A DNA stretch of 64,000 nucleotides from Vampirovibrionales bacterium (GCA_029262635.1 JAJCZA010000007.1:56300-120299), one strand, 5' to 3'. Numbered from the stretch's first letter, positions 43,681 through 52,706 are shown. Notes: a model not told the origin generated them from the letters alone. A program made the numbers and translations.

Positions 43681-44337
43681 TTAACCTAACTTTCGGCGCT
43701 TGTAGGGGTTCCAAAGGTTTCGAATCCCCACAGGGATATTGTGAACCGACTCGGATTCAATGGATGAGGCACGAATAGACTCATCTCCACGGTGTTCATA
43801 ATGGAAGTTAATCAAATCGAGTATCCCTAATTTAATGGCTCCCGGAACGTTTGAAGCGTCTGCATACCCGACAGAGAACACGATCTCAACTGAGTTTATC
43901 GACTTACTCCCAGTCGGCGCTGATGAAGATGCTTTTAAAACAATACGTCCACCCGATGGATCAACATAATAATTTGAGGAATCATAAATAGCTCCACTTC
44001 CATCCTCTTCAAAAGTTTTAACAGTTGATACAGAAACAAGGGGGCTTCGTTCTAATAGTAATTCTTTTTTTACTGTAGGGATAAAAGCACCTTGCCGCAA
44101 ACCATCCCACCATTCATCATTCTGGACAGTGGGCCATTTGTCCATAAGTAAGCGCCACGTTTGAGGGAGTAAGCCCAGGCCAGTGTAAAGCTCGCATAAT
44201 TCCCGGCTCGATTTAATTAATGACGTGATCAAAGTATCGTCATCAGGAGTGTCAACCCGCAAGTGAGCCTTTGCTTCCGTTATAGTTATTGGCTCACTTG
44301 CGGGAGGAGTGATGAGTGAATAACTCGAAGAATCCAT
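43681..44337 (-). CDS. Head-tail connector (gp6 / phiE125 gp8 family)
   Basis: 218 residues: ITITEAKAHLRVDTPDDDTLI near the start, then a helix SSRELCELYTGLGLLPQTW and GAIKLGILDLINFHYEHRGD at the C-terminus, typical of the gp6/gp8 connector family. It forms a ring below the portal. Confidence 0.9.
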   Translation of the reverse strand: MDSSSYSLITPPASEPITITEAKAHLRVDTPDDDTLITSLIKSSRELCELYTGLGLLPQTWRLLMDKWPTVQNDEWWDGLRQGAFIPTVKKELLLERSPLVSVSTVKTFEEDGSGAIYDSSNYYVDPSGGRIVLKASSSAPTGSKSINSVEIVFSVGYADASNVPGAIKLGILDLINFHYEHRGDESIRASSIESESVHNIPVGIRNLWNPYKRRKLG

Positions 44338-44714
44338 TAATTAACAGCTTCCTTCTCTGCTATTTTTTCTTCAGCTTCTTTTAAAACAGCTTCAAATAAA
44401 GCCGGTTCGATAATGGAATCACCTTTTAAATCTTTTGTTTCCAACCCAGCATCGGCGAGCATTGCTTTTACCTCTTTTAGAGAGCCGAGCTTGGCTCTGT
44501 CTTTTAAAGTGGCTAAAGAGTATTCATTTTTCGCCGATTCAACAGCTTTATTTGTTTTCTTTTCATCGTCGTTTATAGCCACAACACAACCGGTTTCAAG
44601 GAAGCACTGAAAAACGTCGGGCTTTAAGTTTTCAATGACCTCACCCTCATTATAAACTTGGGAATCATAGCCCAAAGGGGATCCGGTAAACTGTTTTAAA
44701 ACTTTTAATTTCAT
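44337..44714 (-). CDS. Capsid-region protein, unknown function
   Basis: 125 residues from MKLKVLKQF (44714), AAGGTGA site at 9 nt; the longer ORF start lacks one. A beta-rich N-terminal 45 residues (TGSPLGYDSQVYNEGEVIE) are followed by a Lys/Glu/Ala-rich helical tail. Not recognised; by place, a minor head protein. Lies just after an internal terminator. Confidence 0.55.
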   Translation of the reverse strand: MKLKVLKQFTGSPLGYDSQVYNEGEVIENLKPDVFQCFLETGCVVAINDDEKKTNKAVESAKNEYSLATLKDRAKLGSLKEVKAMLADAGLETKDLKGDSIIEPALFEAVLKEAEEKIAEKEAVN

Positions 44715-44743
44715 AATAAAAATCACCTTAATCATTGATAATT

Positions 44744-44778
44744 AAAAAAAGCATGTGGAGAGATTCCCCTCCACATGC
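44744..44778 (-). terminator. Intrinsic terminator downstream of the capsid decoration gene
   Basis: On the minus strand GCATGTGGAG pairs perfectly with CTCCACATGC (44778-44769 and 44760-44751), 8-nt loop, followed directly by TTTTTTT. An unmistakable rho-independent terminator inside the structural operon. Confidence 0.92.
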
Positions 44779-44813
44779 ACAAGAAGGGCAAATCTCAGCT
44801 ACTATGGTTACTC

Positions 44814-45230
44814 CTATGTAACCGGCAGTTGAGAAGGTGAACCAAGCGCTGCCACCGCACTAATTGGAGCAGAACCGGCGTTTAGTGCTGGCGTAATCGT
44901 GAGTCTAACGGACTCTTTTTTACCAACATAACCAATTTTTTTAATTGCATCATCATCGGCAAAAGTGAAGCTCGCAAGGGCTTCCGTTCCTAAAAGCTCA
45001 GAATCAGGAACGGCAACAAAAGCGTCTGCCCCATCTCGATGTTCGACCAGAGCGGTGAAAGTAGCGTCAGCGTCGGCAAGAGTTCCGGTCGCAATAATAA
45101 ACTCTAAAGAGCTAAAACCTTGCTTCAAGATAATTTCGCTGACAAGCGGGGTGTTATCGGAAACAACGACAGGGCTAATGGCCCGGCGAAACTCAACGTT
45201 ATTATGTAAATCAGTTTTCACGGCTGGCAT
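44814..45230 (-). CDS. Probable head decoration or minor capsid protein
   Basis: 138 residues. The pattern DLHNNVEFRRAISPVVVSDN, SEIILKQGFSSLEFIIATG, LADADATFTALVEHRD, ELLGTEALASFTFADDDAI and KIGYVGKKESVRLTITPA is shared by an abundant unnamed phage family found next to HK97-type capsid genes. The role is inferred from place: between capsid gene and a strong terminator, as for a protein made in capsid-like amounts. Confidence 0.65.
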   Translation of the reverse strand: MPAVKTDLHNNVEFRRAISPVVVSDNTPLVSEIILKQGFSSLEFIIATGTLADADATFTALVEHRDGADAFVAVPDSELLGTEALASFTFADDDAIKKIGYVGKKESVRLTITPALNAGSAPISAVAALGSPSQLPVT

Positions 45231-45266
45231 GATTTTTCTCCTAAAAATTATTAATAATAAATGAGG

Positions 45267-45295
45267 TGGAGAGCCTCAGTATATAAGGCTCTCCA
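45267..45295 (-). terminator. Intercistronic hairpin after the major capsid gene
   Basis: TGGAGAGCCT (45267-45276) pairs perfectly with AGGCTCTCCA (45286-45295). No U-tract follows on the minus strand, so it may protect the capsid mRNA from 3' decay or act as a weak terminator. Confidence 0.55.
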
Positions 45296-45300
45296 TAAAA

Positions 45301-46539
45301 TTAAGCGGAAATTTTACCGATTTTGAGAGCTTCAAAATCCAGAATGTCACCACCCACTCGCTTAGTATGATCAAGCAGAATGAAGGGATTTGCTGTATAA
45401 GGATCACGCAAAATACGAATTCCAGCTCGATCGACGATCAAGTACGCAATACGCATATTTCCGAAAGCCAATGCAAGCGCACCGGCACCAACAGCTGGCA
45501 TATCATCCATAAGAGCGATCGGATAACCATTTAAAGTTTCAGGCTCTCCCTGTTGAAAGTTGGGCTGCCACAAGTAACGACCAAATCCATCTTTTAACAA
45601 TCGGAGTTTTGTTTTTGTTTGGCGCTTCATGAAGTAGCTGGCCCCAACTCTATAGTCGGTTTTGAGAGCATCCTCAAGATTGATAACTCCGTCATCGGTT
45701 ACAAGGGTTGCGTGGCCCATGTTAACCTGTTCGATTTGCTTGTATGAAGTACCGGCCGGATAAGTCAGAATGCCTCGGGGCTTATTGACACCGTTTCCAT
45801 TAATAAAGGCGCTGTTTTCAGTCCGGGCAAACTTTCGAGAAACCTTGTCTGATAAAAACGCCTCAATATCGATTCCCGCATCATCCAAAATAGTTTGAGT
45901 GATTTTCGGTTTCGCATGTAGTTCGTGAACATCAATTCGCCACATTCCAACATCCGGCGTGGTTGTTTCAGATCTTGTTTCTGTTTCGCCGACCCATTGG
46001 GCAGTGACTTCATTTAAATCTGTCGGGCCTTCAATTGACCCGGTTGTAATAGTGATTTGATCCGCATGGTTACGCATCGGGCTTGTTTCTCGTATGGTTC
46101 TAACGATCTTGTCGCTCGTTGCAACCGGGACAAAGAAACCACCTTGAGGATCAGAAAGGGTGCTCATTGCTTTTGTGTCGACTTGTTGAAATGCAACATC
46201 ACCTTTTCGGTAATAACCCTTTTCACCGAACATAAGATCCTGTTGTTTTTTTTGTTCGTCGGTTAATACTTCGTCACCGGCTTGTTCTGCCTGCTTTCGT
46301 TTATAGGCGATTTCCAGCTGTTCGTTTTTTTTCTCAAGTTGAGCAATATCATCCTCACATTTCGCTAGAAATTCTTTTGTCAAACCATCAACTTTAGATT
46401 TTAAATCATCGTCTGTAAGTGGTTTATGGCTTTTGTGCTCTTCTTTTAAAGATTTAATTTCTTCTTCAAACTTTGAGCGCATGGTTTCAACACCATCATT
46501 GATGCCGTCAATGCTTTTTTTAATATCTTCTAAAGACAT
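45301..46539 (-). CDS. Major capsid protein, HK97 fold
   Basis: 412 residues. The first 100 are a charged coiled-coil scaffolding (delta) domain (EEEIKSLKEEHKSHKPLTDD). The HK97-fold core begins near 125 (AMSTLSDPQGGFFVPVATSD) with IVRTIRETSPMRNHADQITI, NSAFINGNGVNKPRGIL, LRLLKDGFGRYLWQP, and a C-terminal ADRAGIRILRDPYTA-like VDRAGIRILRDPYTANPF. The delta domain is normally removed by the prohead protease encoded just upstream in the operon. Confidence 0.93.
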   Translation of the reverse strand: MSLEDIKKSIDGINDGVETMRSKFEEEIKSLKEEHKSHKPLTDDDLKSKVDGLTKEFLAKCEDDIAQLEKKNEQLEIAYKRKQAEQAGDEVLTDEQKKQQDLMFGEKGYYRKGDVAFQQVDTKAMSTLSDPQGGFFVPVATSDKIVRTIRETSPMRNHADQITITTGSIEGPTDLNEVTAQWVGETETRSETTTPDVGMWRIDVHELHAKPKITQTILDDAGIDIEAFLSDKVSRKFARTENSAFINGNGVNKPRGILTYPAGTSYKQIEQVNMGHATLVTDDGVINLEDALKTDYRVGASYFMKRQTKTKLRLLKDGFGRYLWQPNFQQGEPETLNGYPIALMDDMPAVGAGALALAFGNMRIAYLIVDRAGIRILRDPYTANPFILLDHTKRVGGDILDFEALKIGKISA

Positions 46540-46554
46540 GCTGTTTTTCCTTTA

Positions 46555-47244
46555 TTATTTACTTAACGATTTTTTTAGACTGTCAAGGGCGTTTGAAACG
46601 TCCTTCATTGCCTCATCATCGCCAGCGTCCCGCATGACTCCAAAAGACTTATAACCATTGTTTATGATTTCGATTGCTTGCTTTCGACTGAATCCCTCAG
46701 CCGTCAGAAAGTTCTCAAATTCTCTCACTGTAGGAATCTCGCCATCTTCAAGGCGAGATTTTAGCGCTGTAATTTGCGCTTTTGGATTTGAAGGAAAAGT
46801 CACAAGCGACGCTTCCCATAGCTCTAATTCTGTTAGGGTTCGAGTCCCCTTTTTTTCATCAACTTCCCATGCAATGCGGCGAAAGCCAAAACTCAACGTT
46901 TTTAAAGCGCTTTGTTTTAAAAGGGAGTATGCCTCTTTACCTTTTTGCGTTTCGAGATTCAACCGAGCTATAATCTTTAGACCTATCTGGTCTTCCTTCG
47001 CTTCCTCAATTACGCCGATAACTTCGTCATGCTGATGTTGCCATAAAAGAGCGGGCATGGTTCCGGCTTTCCGGTGTTCTCTCAGTGTTTTTTTAAAAGC
47101 ACCAGGCGCCACAATTTCATTATCACGATCAATGTTATTGAAGACAGACGCATAAGCCTCGAAACTTCCATCGCTCGAAAGGGCTTTTAACTCAATATCG
47201 AAACAAAGATCTTTTGAGCTTTTCTTTTTCACTTCAACCAGCAT
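46555..47244 (-). CDS. Prohead protease, HK97 (S78) family
   Basis: 229 residues from MLVEVKKKSS (47244), with AAAGGAA upstream; the longer ORF overlaps the head morphogenesis gene in another frame. Features: GSFEAYASVFNNIDRDNEIV, MPALLWQHQHDEVIGVI with catalytic His, LKTLSFGFRR with catalytic Ser, and ELELWEASLVTFPSNP. Matures the prohead by cutting the capsid delta domain. Confidence 0.92.
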   Translation of the reverse strand: MLVEVKKKSSKDLCFDIELKALSSDGSFEAYASVFNNIDRDNEIVAPGAFKKTLREHRKAGTMPALLWQHQHDEVIGVIEEAKEDQIGLKIIARLNLETQKGKEAYSLLKQSALKTLSFGFRRIAWEVDEKKGTRTLTELELWEASLVTFPSNPKAQITALKSRLEDGEIPTVREFENFLTAEGFSRKQAIEIINNGYKSFGVMRDAGDDEAMKDVSNALDSLKKSLSK

Positions 47245-47254
47245 GAGTTTTCCT

Positions 47255-48022
47255 TTATCGAATAATGTTATAAAGCGCTTGACATCGACAATTAATAATG
47301 TTGGAGGCTCTACCGGCCGGATCGCCGGGGTACATAAGCTCCTGACCGTCAACATCAAAAGGTTGTTCTTTACGTCTGACCTGCCCATCAGCGGATTTAT
47401 GATGATTGCGGGTTCGCCCATCCAAAAAAGTAAGCCATTCTTTTTCAAATTGTAAGCCAGTGGATTTAACTGCCTCAAAGTCGGAAGCAACTGCCGCCGA
47501 ATGGGTTTCTGTTCGAGCGATTCTAAGGGCTCTCTTTCGGCCAATAGACCCACCTGTTTTTTTACTTATCAATTTTGCTATATCATGAATCGCTAGGCTT
47601 TCCCTTTGCCCGGTTGATATAACTTTTGCAATTAGTTTTCTCGTCGTTGTTGAGACTTGAGTTACTCGACGAGCGCCGATAGTGTCAACATAAAACTTTT
47701 GAGCTGATCGAAAAACATCTCTCGTTCCAAGAGGCAAACCGAATGCGCTCAATTGCCCTATTTCTGCAAGGCTTATATCACCAAAAAACGACCATGTGGC
47801 ATCAAGAGAGCCTTTGATGATTCCGTCCAGACGTATAGTGTGTTGTGTCATTGCGCCATCGAATAGATTCGTTTGAATATATGATTCTGAAGCTTCAAGG
47901 GCTGTTTTATTAAACTCTTTGGCAAGTTGAACCTCAAAGGCTTTTTCAAAAGCGACTTGCTGGCGAAACTGAATTTCTATCGCACGCAATCGTCCGGCTT
48001 CAGATTTTGGATCAAGAGGCAT
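47255..48022 (-). CDS. Phage head morphogenesis protein (SPP1 gp7 / MuF-like)
   Basis: 255 residues. The C-terminal block is diagnostic: RIARTETHSAAVASDFEAVK, EWLTFLDGRTRNHHKSADGQ, PFDVDGQELMYPGDPAGRA and INCRCQALY. The N-terminus is helical. A few copies are packed with the portal and may be ejected with the DNA. Overlaps the portal gene by 11 bp. Confidence 0.9.
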   Translation of the reverse strand: MPLDPKSEAGRLRAIEIQFRQQVAFEKAFEVQLAKEFNKTALEASESYIQTNLFDGAMTQHTIRLDGIIKGSLDATWSFFGDISLAEIGQLSAFGLPLGTRDVFRSAQKFYVDTIGARRVTQVSTTTRKLIAKVISTGQRESLAIHDIAKLISKKTGGSIGRKRALRIARTETHSAAVASDFEAVKSTGLQFEKEWLTFLDGRTRNHHKSADGQVRRKEQPFDVDGQELMYPGDPAGRASNIINCRCQALYNIIR

Positions 48023-49391
48023 CGGGATCAGTAGTATCCGGCTGATCGTCTAAAAGCGCATCTCGATTCATTGCAAAATCAAGAGGGAGAGAACCGGCAG
48101 GTATATAAATATCGTCGCCCCCTTCAACTACCTCAAAACCCATGACCTCTCTAGCCTCATTCCGAGAGATGACACCACCCTGAACGGCGGCGGTCATTTG
48201 CGCCCATTTTCTTTCTCGGATTGGGATTAAAGCTGAAACCGTTTCGAGACTATAATCTAGCTGAAATTCAGGCCCTAACCCCATTTTTGGAATCAGCCAA
48301 GAATTAAGAGCTTGTTTTAAATCATCGAGTTCGGGGATGATGCCGTATTCCCAAAGATATAAAATGGCTTGCTCAAAGTTGGCATATTTTTGACCTCCCT
48401 CGATACCAAGAACCTGAGAAGGGACACCATAAGCGAGCCCGATCTCTCTTGCACTTAAATCTTTTCCTTTGAGCCAGTCCATATCTTTGAGGCTCTTTCC
48501 CATTTCAACCCATGAAAAATCGCCCTCAAAGAGCATGGGTCGTCCAGCGTTAGTAGATCCTTGGTGACGGCTTTTTAATTCCTCTCGAAGATCGTTAAAT
48601 TGCTGATCGGTTAAATTAGAGCTGGCATCTCCCGGTTTATAAATCAAGGCTCCGCTAGGCGTTGCCGAATTTTGTAACAAGGCCTGATTATGACTCGATG
48701 CCATATTATGTTGATCAATAGAATAGCTTGCCGCTTCGATAGGACTCATACCATACCAGTCATTAAGCGGGTTGAATTTTTTCATATGTAAAATATCGGA
48801 TTCACCGGTGATAGGATTAAAATCCCATAAAACCTTACTCCCACCATTTGAATACTGATAGCCAGCTGGCAAGCCATCACGCCCTGGAATGATGAGCATT
48901 TTATCAGGTCGCAAAGAATAAAGCTCTTTGATTTTTCCGTTTAAAACAACGCTTTCAATATAACTGTTGCCTGATATTAATTTAAAAGCAATGGCTGATT
49001 GAACAAAATCACTCCATGTTTGCTGAAGATTCGGCTTATTTAATAACGCATTAATATCGACATTTTCAACGTCAGCAAATTTCCCGTCGGTCTGTTTTTT
49101 TTTAAGACCCCATGGAACCCCACCAGCGTTTCGAGAAATTAGCTTAATGCAGGTGTGAGCGATTACATTTTTTTGATAGCCATGAACTGCAAATTCTTTG
49201 TAATTTCGACCAGTCCATATAGGTCGGCCTAAAACGTTAAAACTTACAATTTCACCGGCTCTGCTTGCTTTTCCGTCTGCTGAATCAAGGATTGCGGGTG
49301 AACGCTCAATATTGAAAAGTTTTTCGAGTCCGAACAAAATTATAAACTCCGAATCTTTGGTGTGCTTAAACGTTCTCTTGTGGTGATCCAT
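48012..49391 (-). CDS. Portal protein, HK97 family
   Basis: 459 residues. Portal features: FAVHGYQKNVIAHTCIKLISRNAGGVPW, here about 66-93, then HMKKFNPLNDWYGMSPIEAA, SATPSGALIYKPGD, GLAYGVPSQVLGIEGGQKYANFEQA and WLIPKMG. The dodecameric ring is the DNA entry gate. The ORF overlaps the terminase gene by 52 bp, and its first 20 or so residues look poorly conserved, so the true start may lie a little downstream. Confidence 0.92.
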   Translation of the reverse strand: MDHHKRTFKHTKDSEFIILFGLEKLFNIERSPAILDSADGKASRAGEIVSFNVLGRPIWTGRNYKEFAVHGYQKNVIAHTCIKLISRNAGGVPWGLKKKQTDGKFADVENVDINALLNKPNLQQTWSDFVQSAIAFKLISGNSYIESVVLNGKIKELYSLRPDKMLIIPGRDGLPAGYQYSNGGSKVLWDFNPITGESDILHMKKFNPLNDWYGMSPIEAASYSIDQHNMASSHNQALLQNSATPSGALIYKPGDASSNLTDQQFNDLREELKSRHQGSTNAGRPMLFEGDFSWVEMGKSLKDMDWLKGKDLSAREIGLAYGVPSQVLGIEGGQKYANFEQAILYLWEYGIIPELDDLKQALNSWLIPKMGLGPEFQLDYSLETVSALIPIRERKWAQMTAAVQGGVISRNEAREVMGFEVVEGGDDIYIPAGSLPLDFAMNRDALLDDQPDTTDPDAS

Positions 49392-50746
49392 CCTAAAAAT
49401 TGCGTAGTTGAATCAACCTGATCGTCGTGTTCGGCGTTAGGAAAGATCGTCATTTCTGTTTCGTAATCGTGTAGCCATGGGGCTTTTTCAGGAAGCCACA
49501 CTCGACCCGCTTCAACCTTTGGCGAAACAACCGAAGCCCGAACCTCTTTTGATGCCTCCGGTAAAATTGTAATAATGGGCAAAGCTGTTTCATTTCTTAA
49601 ATCTTGAATGAGTGACTGACCGCTTGCTTTGTCTTCAATCAAGATTGCATCTGGAACCCATTTAGCGGCGAGGCTCATGGCCTTTTTTTTTAATTCAGGA
49701 TAACCAAGACGGGCAACATAAGAATCGAGTAAGTAAAACCCGTTAATAGCTTCGCCCCAAGTCGTGCATACCGAAGGATCATTTAACTGATCTTCCTTAT
49801 AAGCCGTGTCCCACGACTGCACAAACCTAATAAACTCAGGCGGTTCTTTGTACCGCCGGAACCATGAAAGCTTAAAGATTGCTCCGTCTGCCGGGGCGGG
49901 CTCTTGCTGGTATTGAGAGGCGAAGCCAATAGAGCCGAGAGATATTTTTGTAATCTCCATCTCGGCTTCACCCTCTCGTTCTGGGTGAAGGATATCACCG
50001 GCAGGGCGTTCTATACGAACATTTCTAAAATCAATTATTGTTTTCTTTTCGGCTATGGCTGGGATTTTTAAATGCTCCCATATATCTTGCTCCAGTAAGA
50101 ATCCGGTTAAATCTTTTTCATGAAGGCGCTGCATAACAACGATAATGGATGATTTTTTTTTGTTGTTTTGACGAGTGTAAAATGATTGTCTAAACCAATC
50201 GTTGGCTGACTCTCTTTGGACCTTACTCGCTACCTTTTTTGGGTCTATCGGATCATCGACAATCAAGTAATCGCCACCGAACCCAATCCGAGAGGTTCCG
50301 ACCGAAGTTGCAACTCGATAACCCCGCTGTGTTGTTTTGAATTGACCTTTTGTGTTTTGATCTTTCGCCATTTTAAACTGAGGGAAAGCCCGCCGATACC
50401 AAGCAGACTCACAAACCAGCCGTGTAGCGGTTGATAATTCAAGAGAGAGATCGGAGGCATAAGAAGCAGCAAGAATTTGTTTGGATGGGTTATGACCCAT
50501 AACGAATGCAGGGAAAGCGATCGAAACAGTGATACTCTTCATGTATCGAGGGGGAATGTTAATTATCAACCGGCGCATGTCGCCATCCATGACGGCTTGA
50601 AGGTATTCGCACATCATATCGATGTGCCAGTTGTGCGAGTAATCGGAGCCGGGTGATACCGTCGCAAAGACCTTTCTCGTAAAATGGCGAAACGATTCTC
50701 TCATAAGAGCGTTAAATAGTTTTATTTCAGAAGCATCACCCGCCAT
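49340..50746 (-). CDS. Terminase large subunit
   Basis: 468 residues. The ATPase domain has an atypical Walker A region (LIINIPPRYMKSITVSIAFP; GxxxxGKS is replaced by PPRYMKS, as in many phage terminases), Walker B YLIVDDPIDPK and the motor motif SIIVVMQRLHEKDLTG. The nuclease domain has RFVQSWDTAYKE (first Asp), AILIEDKASGQSLIQDL and EHDDQVDSTTQFLGW (last Asp pair). Packages and cuts DNA. Confidence 0.93.
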   Translation of the reverse strand: MAGDASEIKLFNALMRESFRHFTRKVFATVSPGSDYSHNWHIDMMCEYLQAVMDGDMRRLIINIPPRYMKSITVSIAFPAFVMGHNPSKQILAASYASDLSLELSTATRLVCESAWYRRAFPQFKMAKDQNTKGQFKTTQRGYRVATSVGTSRIGFGGDYLIVDDPIDPKKVASKVQRESANDWFRQSFYTRQNNKKKSSIIVVMQRLHEKDLTGFLLEQDIWEHLKIPAIAEKKTIIDFRNVRIERPAGDILHPEREGEAEMEITKISLGSIGFASQYQQEPAPADGAIFKLSWFRRYKEPPEFIRFVQSWDTAYKEDQLNDPSVCTTWGEAINGFYLLDSYVARLGYPELKKKAMSLAAKWVPDAILIEDKASGQSLIQDLRNETALPIITILPEASKEVRASVVSPKVEAGRVWLPEKAPWLHDYETEMTIFPNAEHDDQVDSTTQFLGWITTRERLSTPKIRSL

Positions 50747-51287
50747 TTTTAAAATCTTCTAATAGCTGTAAATCATCATCTGAGAGTCGTGCAGGTTCTT
50801 TTAAATCCTCTTCACTAATTATCCCTTGATCCTTTAAAACACCACGCACCGCTTGAAACATTTTCAAAGCGACTTCTATTTTTTTAACCGGTGATTCTTT
50901 TATGGTTTTACCTTTAATCGTTTTGGTCATTTCTTTATCAGCATCTTTGAAATTATCTTCAACCGCCATTTCGAGCAGTTCAGCCGACCGGATCGCCATA
51001 CGTAACAAGACTTCTTGTTCGTTTTTTATATATTCATTATTGGAAATTTTCCGATTGAGAATAATCTCTTTATGGCGTGCGTCGATTGTTTCCTGAACAC
51101 CCTCTTGTTTTAAGAGCTGTGTTATATAATTAGGTGCACACCCATGAAGTCTTGCTGTTTCAGATTTTGAAACACCCTTTGCAAGGCTTTCTATGATAAG
51201 CTCTCGCCTTAAACGATAATCAATTTTTTTCTTTTTTTTAGGCTTTTGCTCTGTTTTTCTTATCGTTTTTTTTAGTTTCTTAACCAT
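50736..51287 (-). CDS. Terminase small subunit
   Basis: 183 residues. A very basic N-terminus (KKLKKTIRKTEQKPKKKKK) precedes a helix-turn-helix (ESLAKGVSKSETARLHGCAP with NYITQLLKQEGVQET), then a helical oligomerisation region. Binds the packaging site, which in many phages lies in or near this gene. Overlaps the large subunit by 11 bp. Confidence 0.82.
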   Translation of the reverse strand: MVKKLKKTIRKTEQKPKKKKKIDYRLRRELIIESLAKGVSKSETARLHGCAPNYITQLLKQEGVQETIDARHKEIILNRKISNNEYIKNEQEVLLRMAIRSAELLEMAVEDNFKDADKEMTKTIKGKTIKESPVKKIEVALKMFQAVRGVLKDQGIISEEDLKEPARLSDDDLQLLEDFKNGG

Positions 51288-51397
51288 AAAAACGACTTAA
51301 CCCGATTAGTAACATACTTTCATCGTAACAGATTTTAAATAAGCTTGTTTATAAAACTCTCTATCGTTTTGTTTGATACTTTAAATATTCTGGAAAC

Positions 51398-51434
51398 CAT
51401 AAAAGTATCCGCTTCAAATGCAAGAGGAGCGGAT
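51398..51434 (-). terminator. Terminator between the early and structural genes
   Basis: Minus-strand ATCCGCT and AGCGGAT (51434-51428 and 51413-51407), 14-nt loop, followed by ACTTTTATGG. It marks the end of the run of overlapping early genes, before a 110-bp AT-rich spacer that probably holds the late promoter; I see no clear promoter there. Confidence 0.5.
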
Positions 51435-51439
51435 GAAAT

Positions 51440-51784
51440 TTACTTAACTGGTATACTTGAGAGGAATCGCCATGGGTATTGCTTTTCACTCCCTTGAACT
51501 GAGAGTGTTCCTTTGTTCTTTCTAACGACTGTTTTTTCATTGATTCTTTTGATCCATTTATCGTGTTTATCGTCGCCTATGTGGTTATAGCTATCAATTT
51601 CAAACCCAAACAAATCAATGGGCAGCCAGCCCATGACAACTCGTAAACAAAGAGGACAAATGCCAATTCTAACGGCTTGGAATTTAACATCCTCTGAGCA
51701 TTCTCCACCTGGCGATATTAAATGCTCTTGATCGGCTTCAAAACCGATGTTGCAAGTTTTATGAATCATTGCCCTTTGAGACAT
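51440..51784 (-). CDS. Early-region protein with Cys pairs, unknown function
   Basis: 114 residues from the ATG at 51784 inside the end of the previous gene. Contains MIHKTCNIGFEADQEHLISP, GECSEDVKF and GICPLCLRVV; the CPLC knuckle plus nearby Cys/His suggests a zinc-binding fold. No known domain. Last gene before the terminator. Confidence 0.5.
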   Translation of the reverse strand: MSQRAMIHKTCNIGFEADQEHLISPGGECSEDVKFQAVRIGICPLCLRVVMGWLPIDLFGFEIDSYNHIGDDKHDKWIKRINEKTVVRKNKGTLSVQGSEKQYPWRFLSSIPVK

Positions 51785-51989
51785 AATTATTCTGCACCCT
51801 ATAATCCGGGGTCTTGCGGTCAACGACCGTTTCGGACAAACAAATGCACTTCCCATTTTCGCCGGAGCTACTCAGACCCACGCACTTGTCTTTAGCTTTT
51901 GAAGCTACTCTAAAACTATAATAATGGATCGCAGAAATAATGCCAATTTTTAGCGCTTTTCTGTCGCTACTTTGGCGCTTTGCGCTCAT
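51759..51989 (-). CDS. Small early protein, unknown function
   Basis: 76 residues from the ATG at 51989, which overlaps the stop of the preceding gene (TGATG); GTG one codon upstream is the alternative. The ribosome site AAGGCGG lies in the end of the preceding gene. Basic, with two Cys (DKCVGL, GKCICL). Overlaps the next gene by 26 bp. No family recognised. Confidence 0.5.
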   Translation of the reverse strand: MSAKRQSSDRKALKIGIISAIHYYSFRVASKAKDKCVGLSSSGENGKCICLSETVVDRKTPDYRVQNNYVSKGNDS

Positions 51990-52342
51990 CACTCACCGCC
52001 TTTCTGCTTCAATATCTCCTGCCTGCCTTCTTCCCGCATCCGCTCGTTATGGGCTTCGGCGGCTTGGGAGAGGTCAGCGATAACACTATTGACTTGACAA
52101 TTAAATTCAGCCAAACAACAACCGCAGGGTTTAGCCTCTTGGGTAAGGCACTCCACCGCCGCCGCAAGCTGGCTTTGGAGTTTAGCGGTTTCGGCCAGTA
52201 GGTAATTTTGTATTGCTACAAGCTGGCACTCTACTTGCGGCCGGTGAAGTGGATGTCGACTTAATTCGAAGTCATTTTTTATAGACTGTAACCTATTTAA
52301 GAGCTTCTCCTCCGCCGTCGGCGGTTTTACTTCGTTAGTCAT
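51989..52342 (-). CDS. Coiled-coil early protein, module family member B
   Basis: 117 residues. Begins MTNEVKPPTAEEKLL, has a central helix with LQSQLAAAVE, a Cys cluster (KPCGCCLAEFNC) and ends ILKQKGGE. Start, central helix and end are shared with the protein at 52706-53080, while the rest differs, so the two are mosaics of common parts. The final KGGE codons also supply the ribosome site of the next gene. Function unknown; helical, probably oligomeric. Confidence 0.55.
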   Translation of the reverse strand: MTNEVKPPTAEEKLLNRLQSIKNDFELSRHPLHRPQVECQLVAIQNYLLAETAKLQSQLAAAVECLTQEAKPCGCCLAEFNCQVNSVIADLSQAAEAHNERMREEGRQEILKQKGGE

Positions 52343-52515
52343 TCGTCATCATCTCCATATATTTCAGTGATATTTACCTCTTTAATCTCGAACTTTTCAA
52401 ATTCATTCTGCATAACGGCGAATAGATAATCGGTGAATGTAAACCCTCCGCATATTTCTCGATATTCTTTATCTTCCAAGTCAACTTCAACAGTAAATGT
52501 AACTTTATAGCTCAC
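52339..52515 (-). CDS. Small acidic early protein, unknown function
   Basis: 58 codons, GTG start at 52515 overlapping the AbrB-like stop (GTGA) and TGA overlapping the next ATG (ATGA). An AAAGGCGGTGA ribosome site lies upstream. Sequence SYKVTFTVEVDLEDKEYREI, then CGGFTFTDYLFAVMQNEFEK and an acidic tail. The 4-bp overlaps on both sides are the best evidence that it is a gene. Not recognised. Confidence 0.65.
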   Translation of the reverse strand: MSYKVTFTVEVDLEDKEYREICGGFTFTDYLFAVMQNEFEKFEIKEVNITEIYGDDDE

Positions 52516-52706
52516 TTGTCACCGCCTTTCTGTGACGTTTTAAATATAATTTTCTCAATCGGACGGATCACGATAACGCCATCATCTAGTAATGTGGTGC
52601 TTACAAAATCCCCTTCTTTTAGGCTTATTTCTTTTCGAATAGCCAGTGGTATGGTGACCTGGCCTAACCGATTAATTTTTTGAAGCTCTGTTAGTGTTTT
52701 CTTCAT
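52512..52706 (-). CDS. AbrB/MazE-type DNA-binding protein (second copy)
   Basis: 64 residues from ATG 52706 (GTG one codon upstream possible). Swapped-hairpin fold: LQKINRLGQVTIPLAIRKEI, then KEGDFVSTTLLDDGVIVIRPIEKIIFK. It shares LQKIN--GQVT-P--IR, GDFV-T---DDG and IRPIE-IIFK with the protein at 25836-26024. It lies in the early operon with 4-bp overlaps, while the other copy is in the lysogenic zone. No toxin next to it. Confidence 0.8.
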   Translation of the reverse strand: MKKTLTELQKINRLGQVTIPLAIRKEISLKEGDFVSTTLLDDGVIVIRPIEKIIFKTSQKGGDK

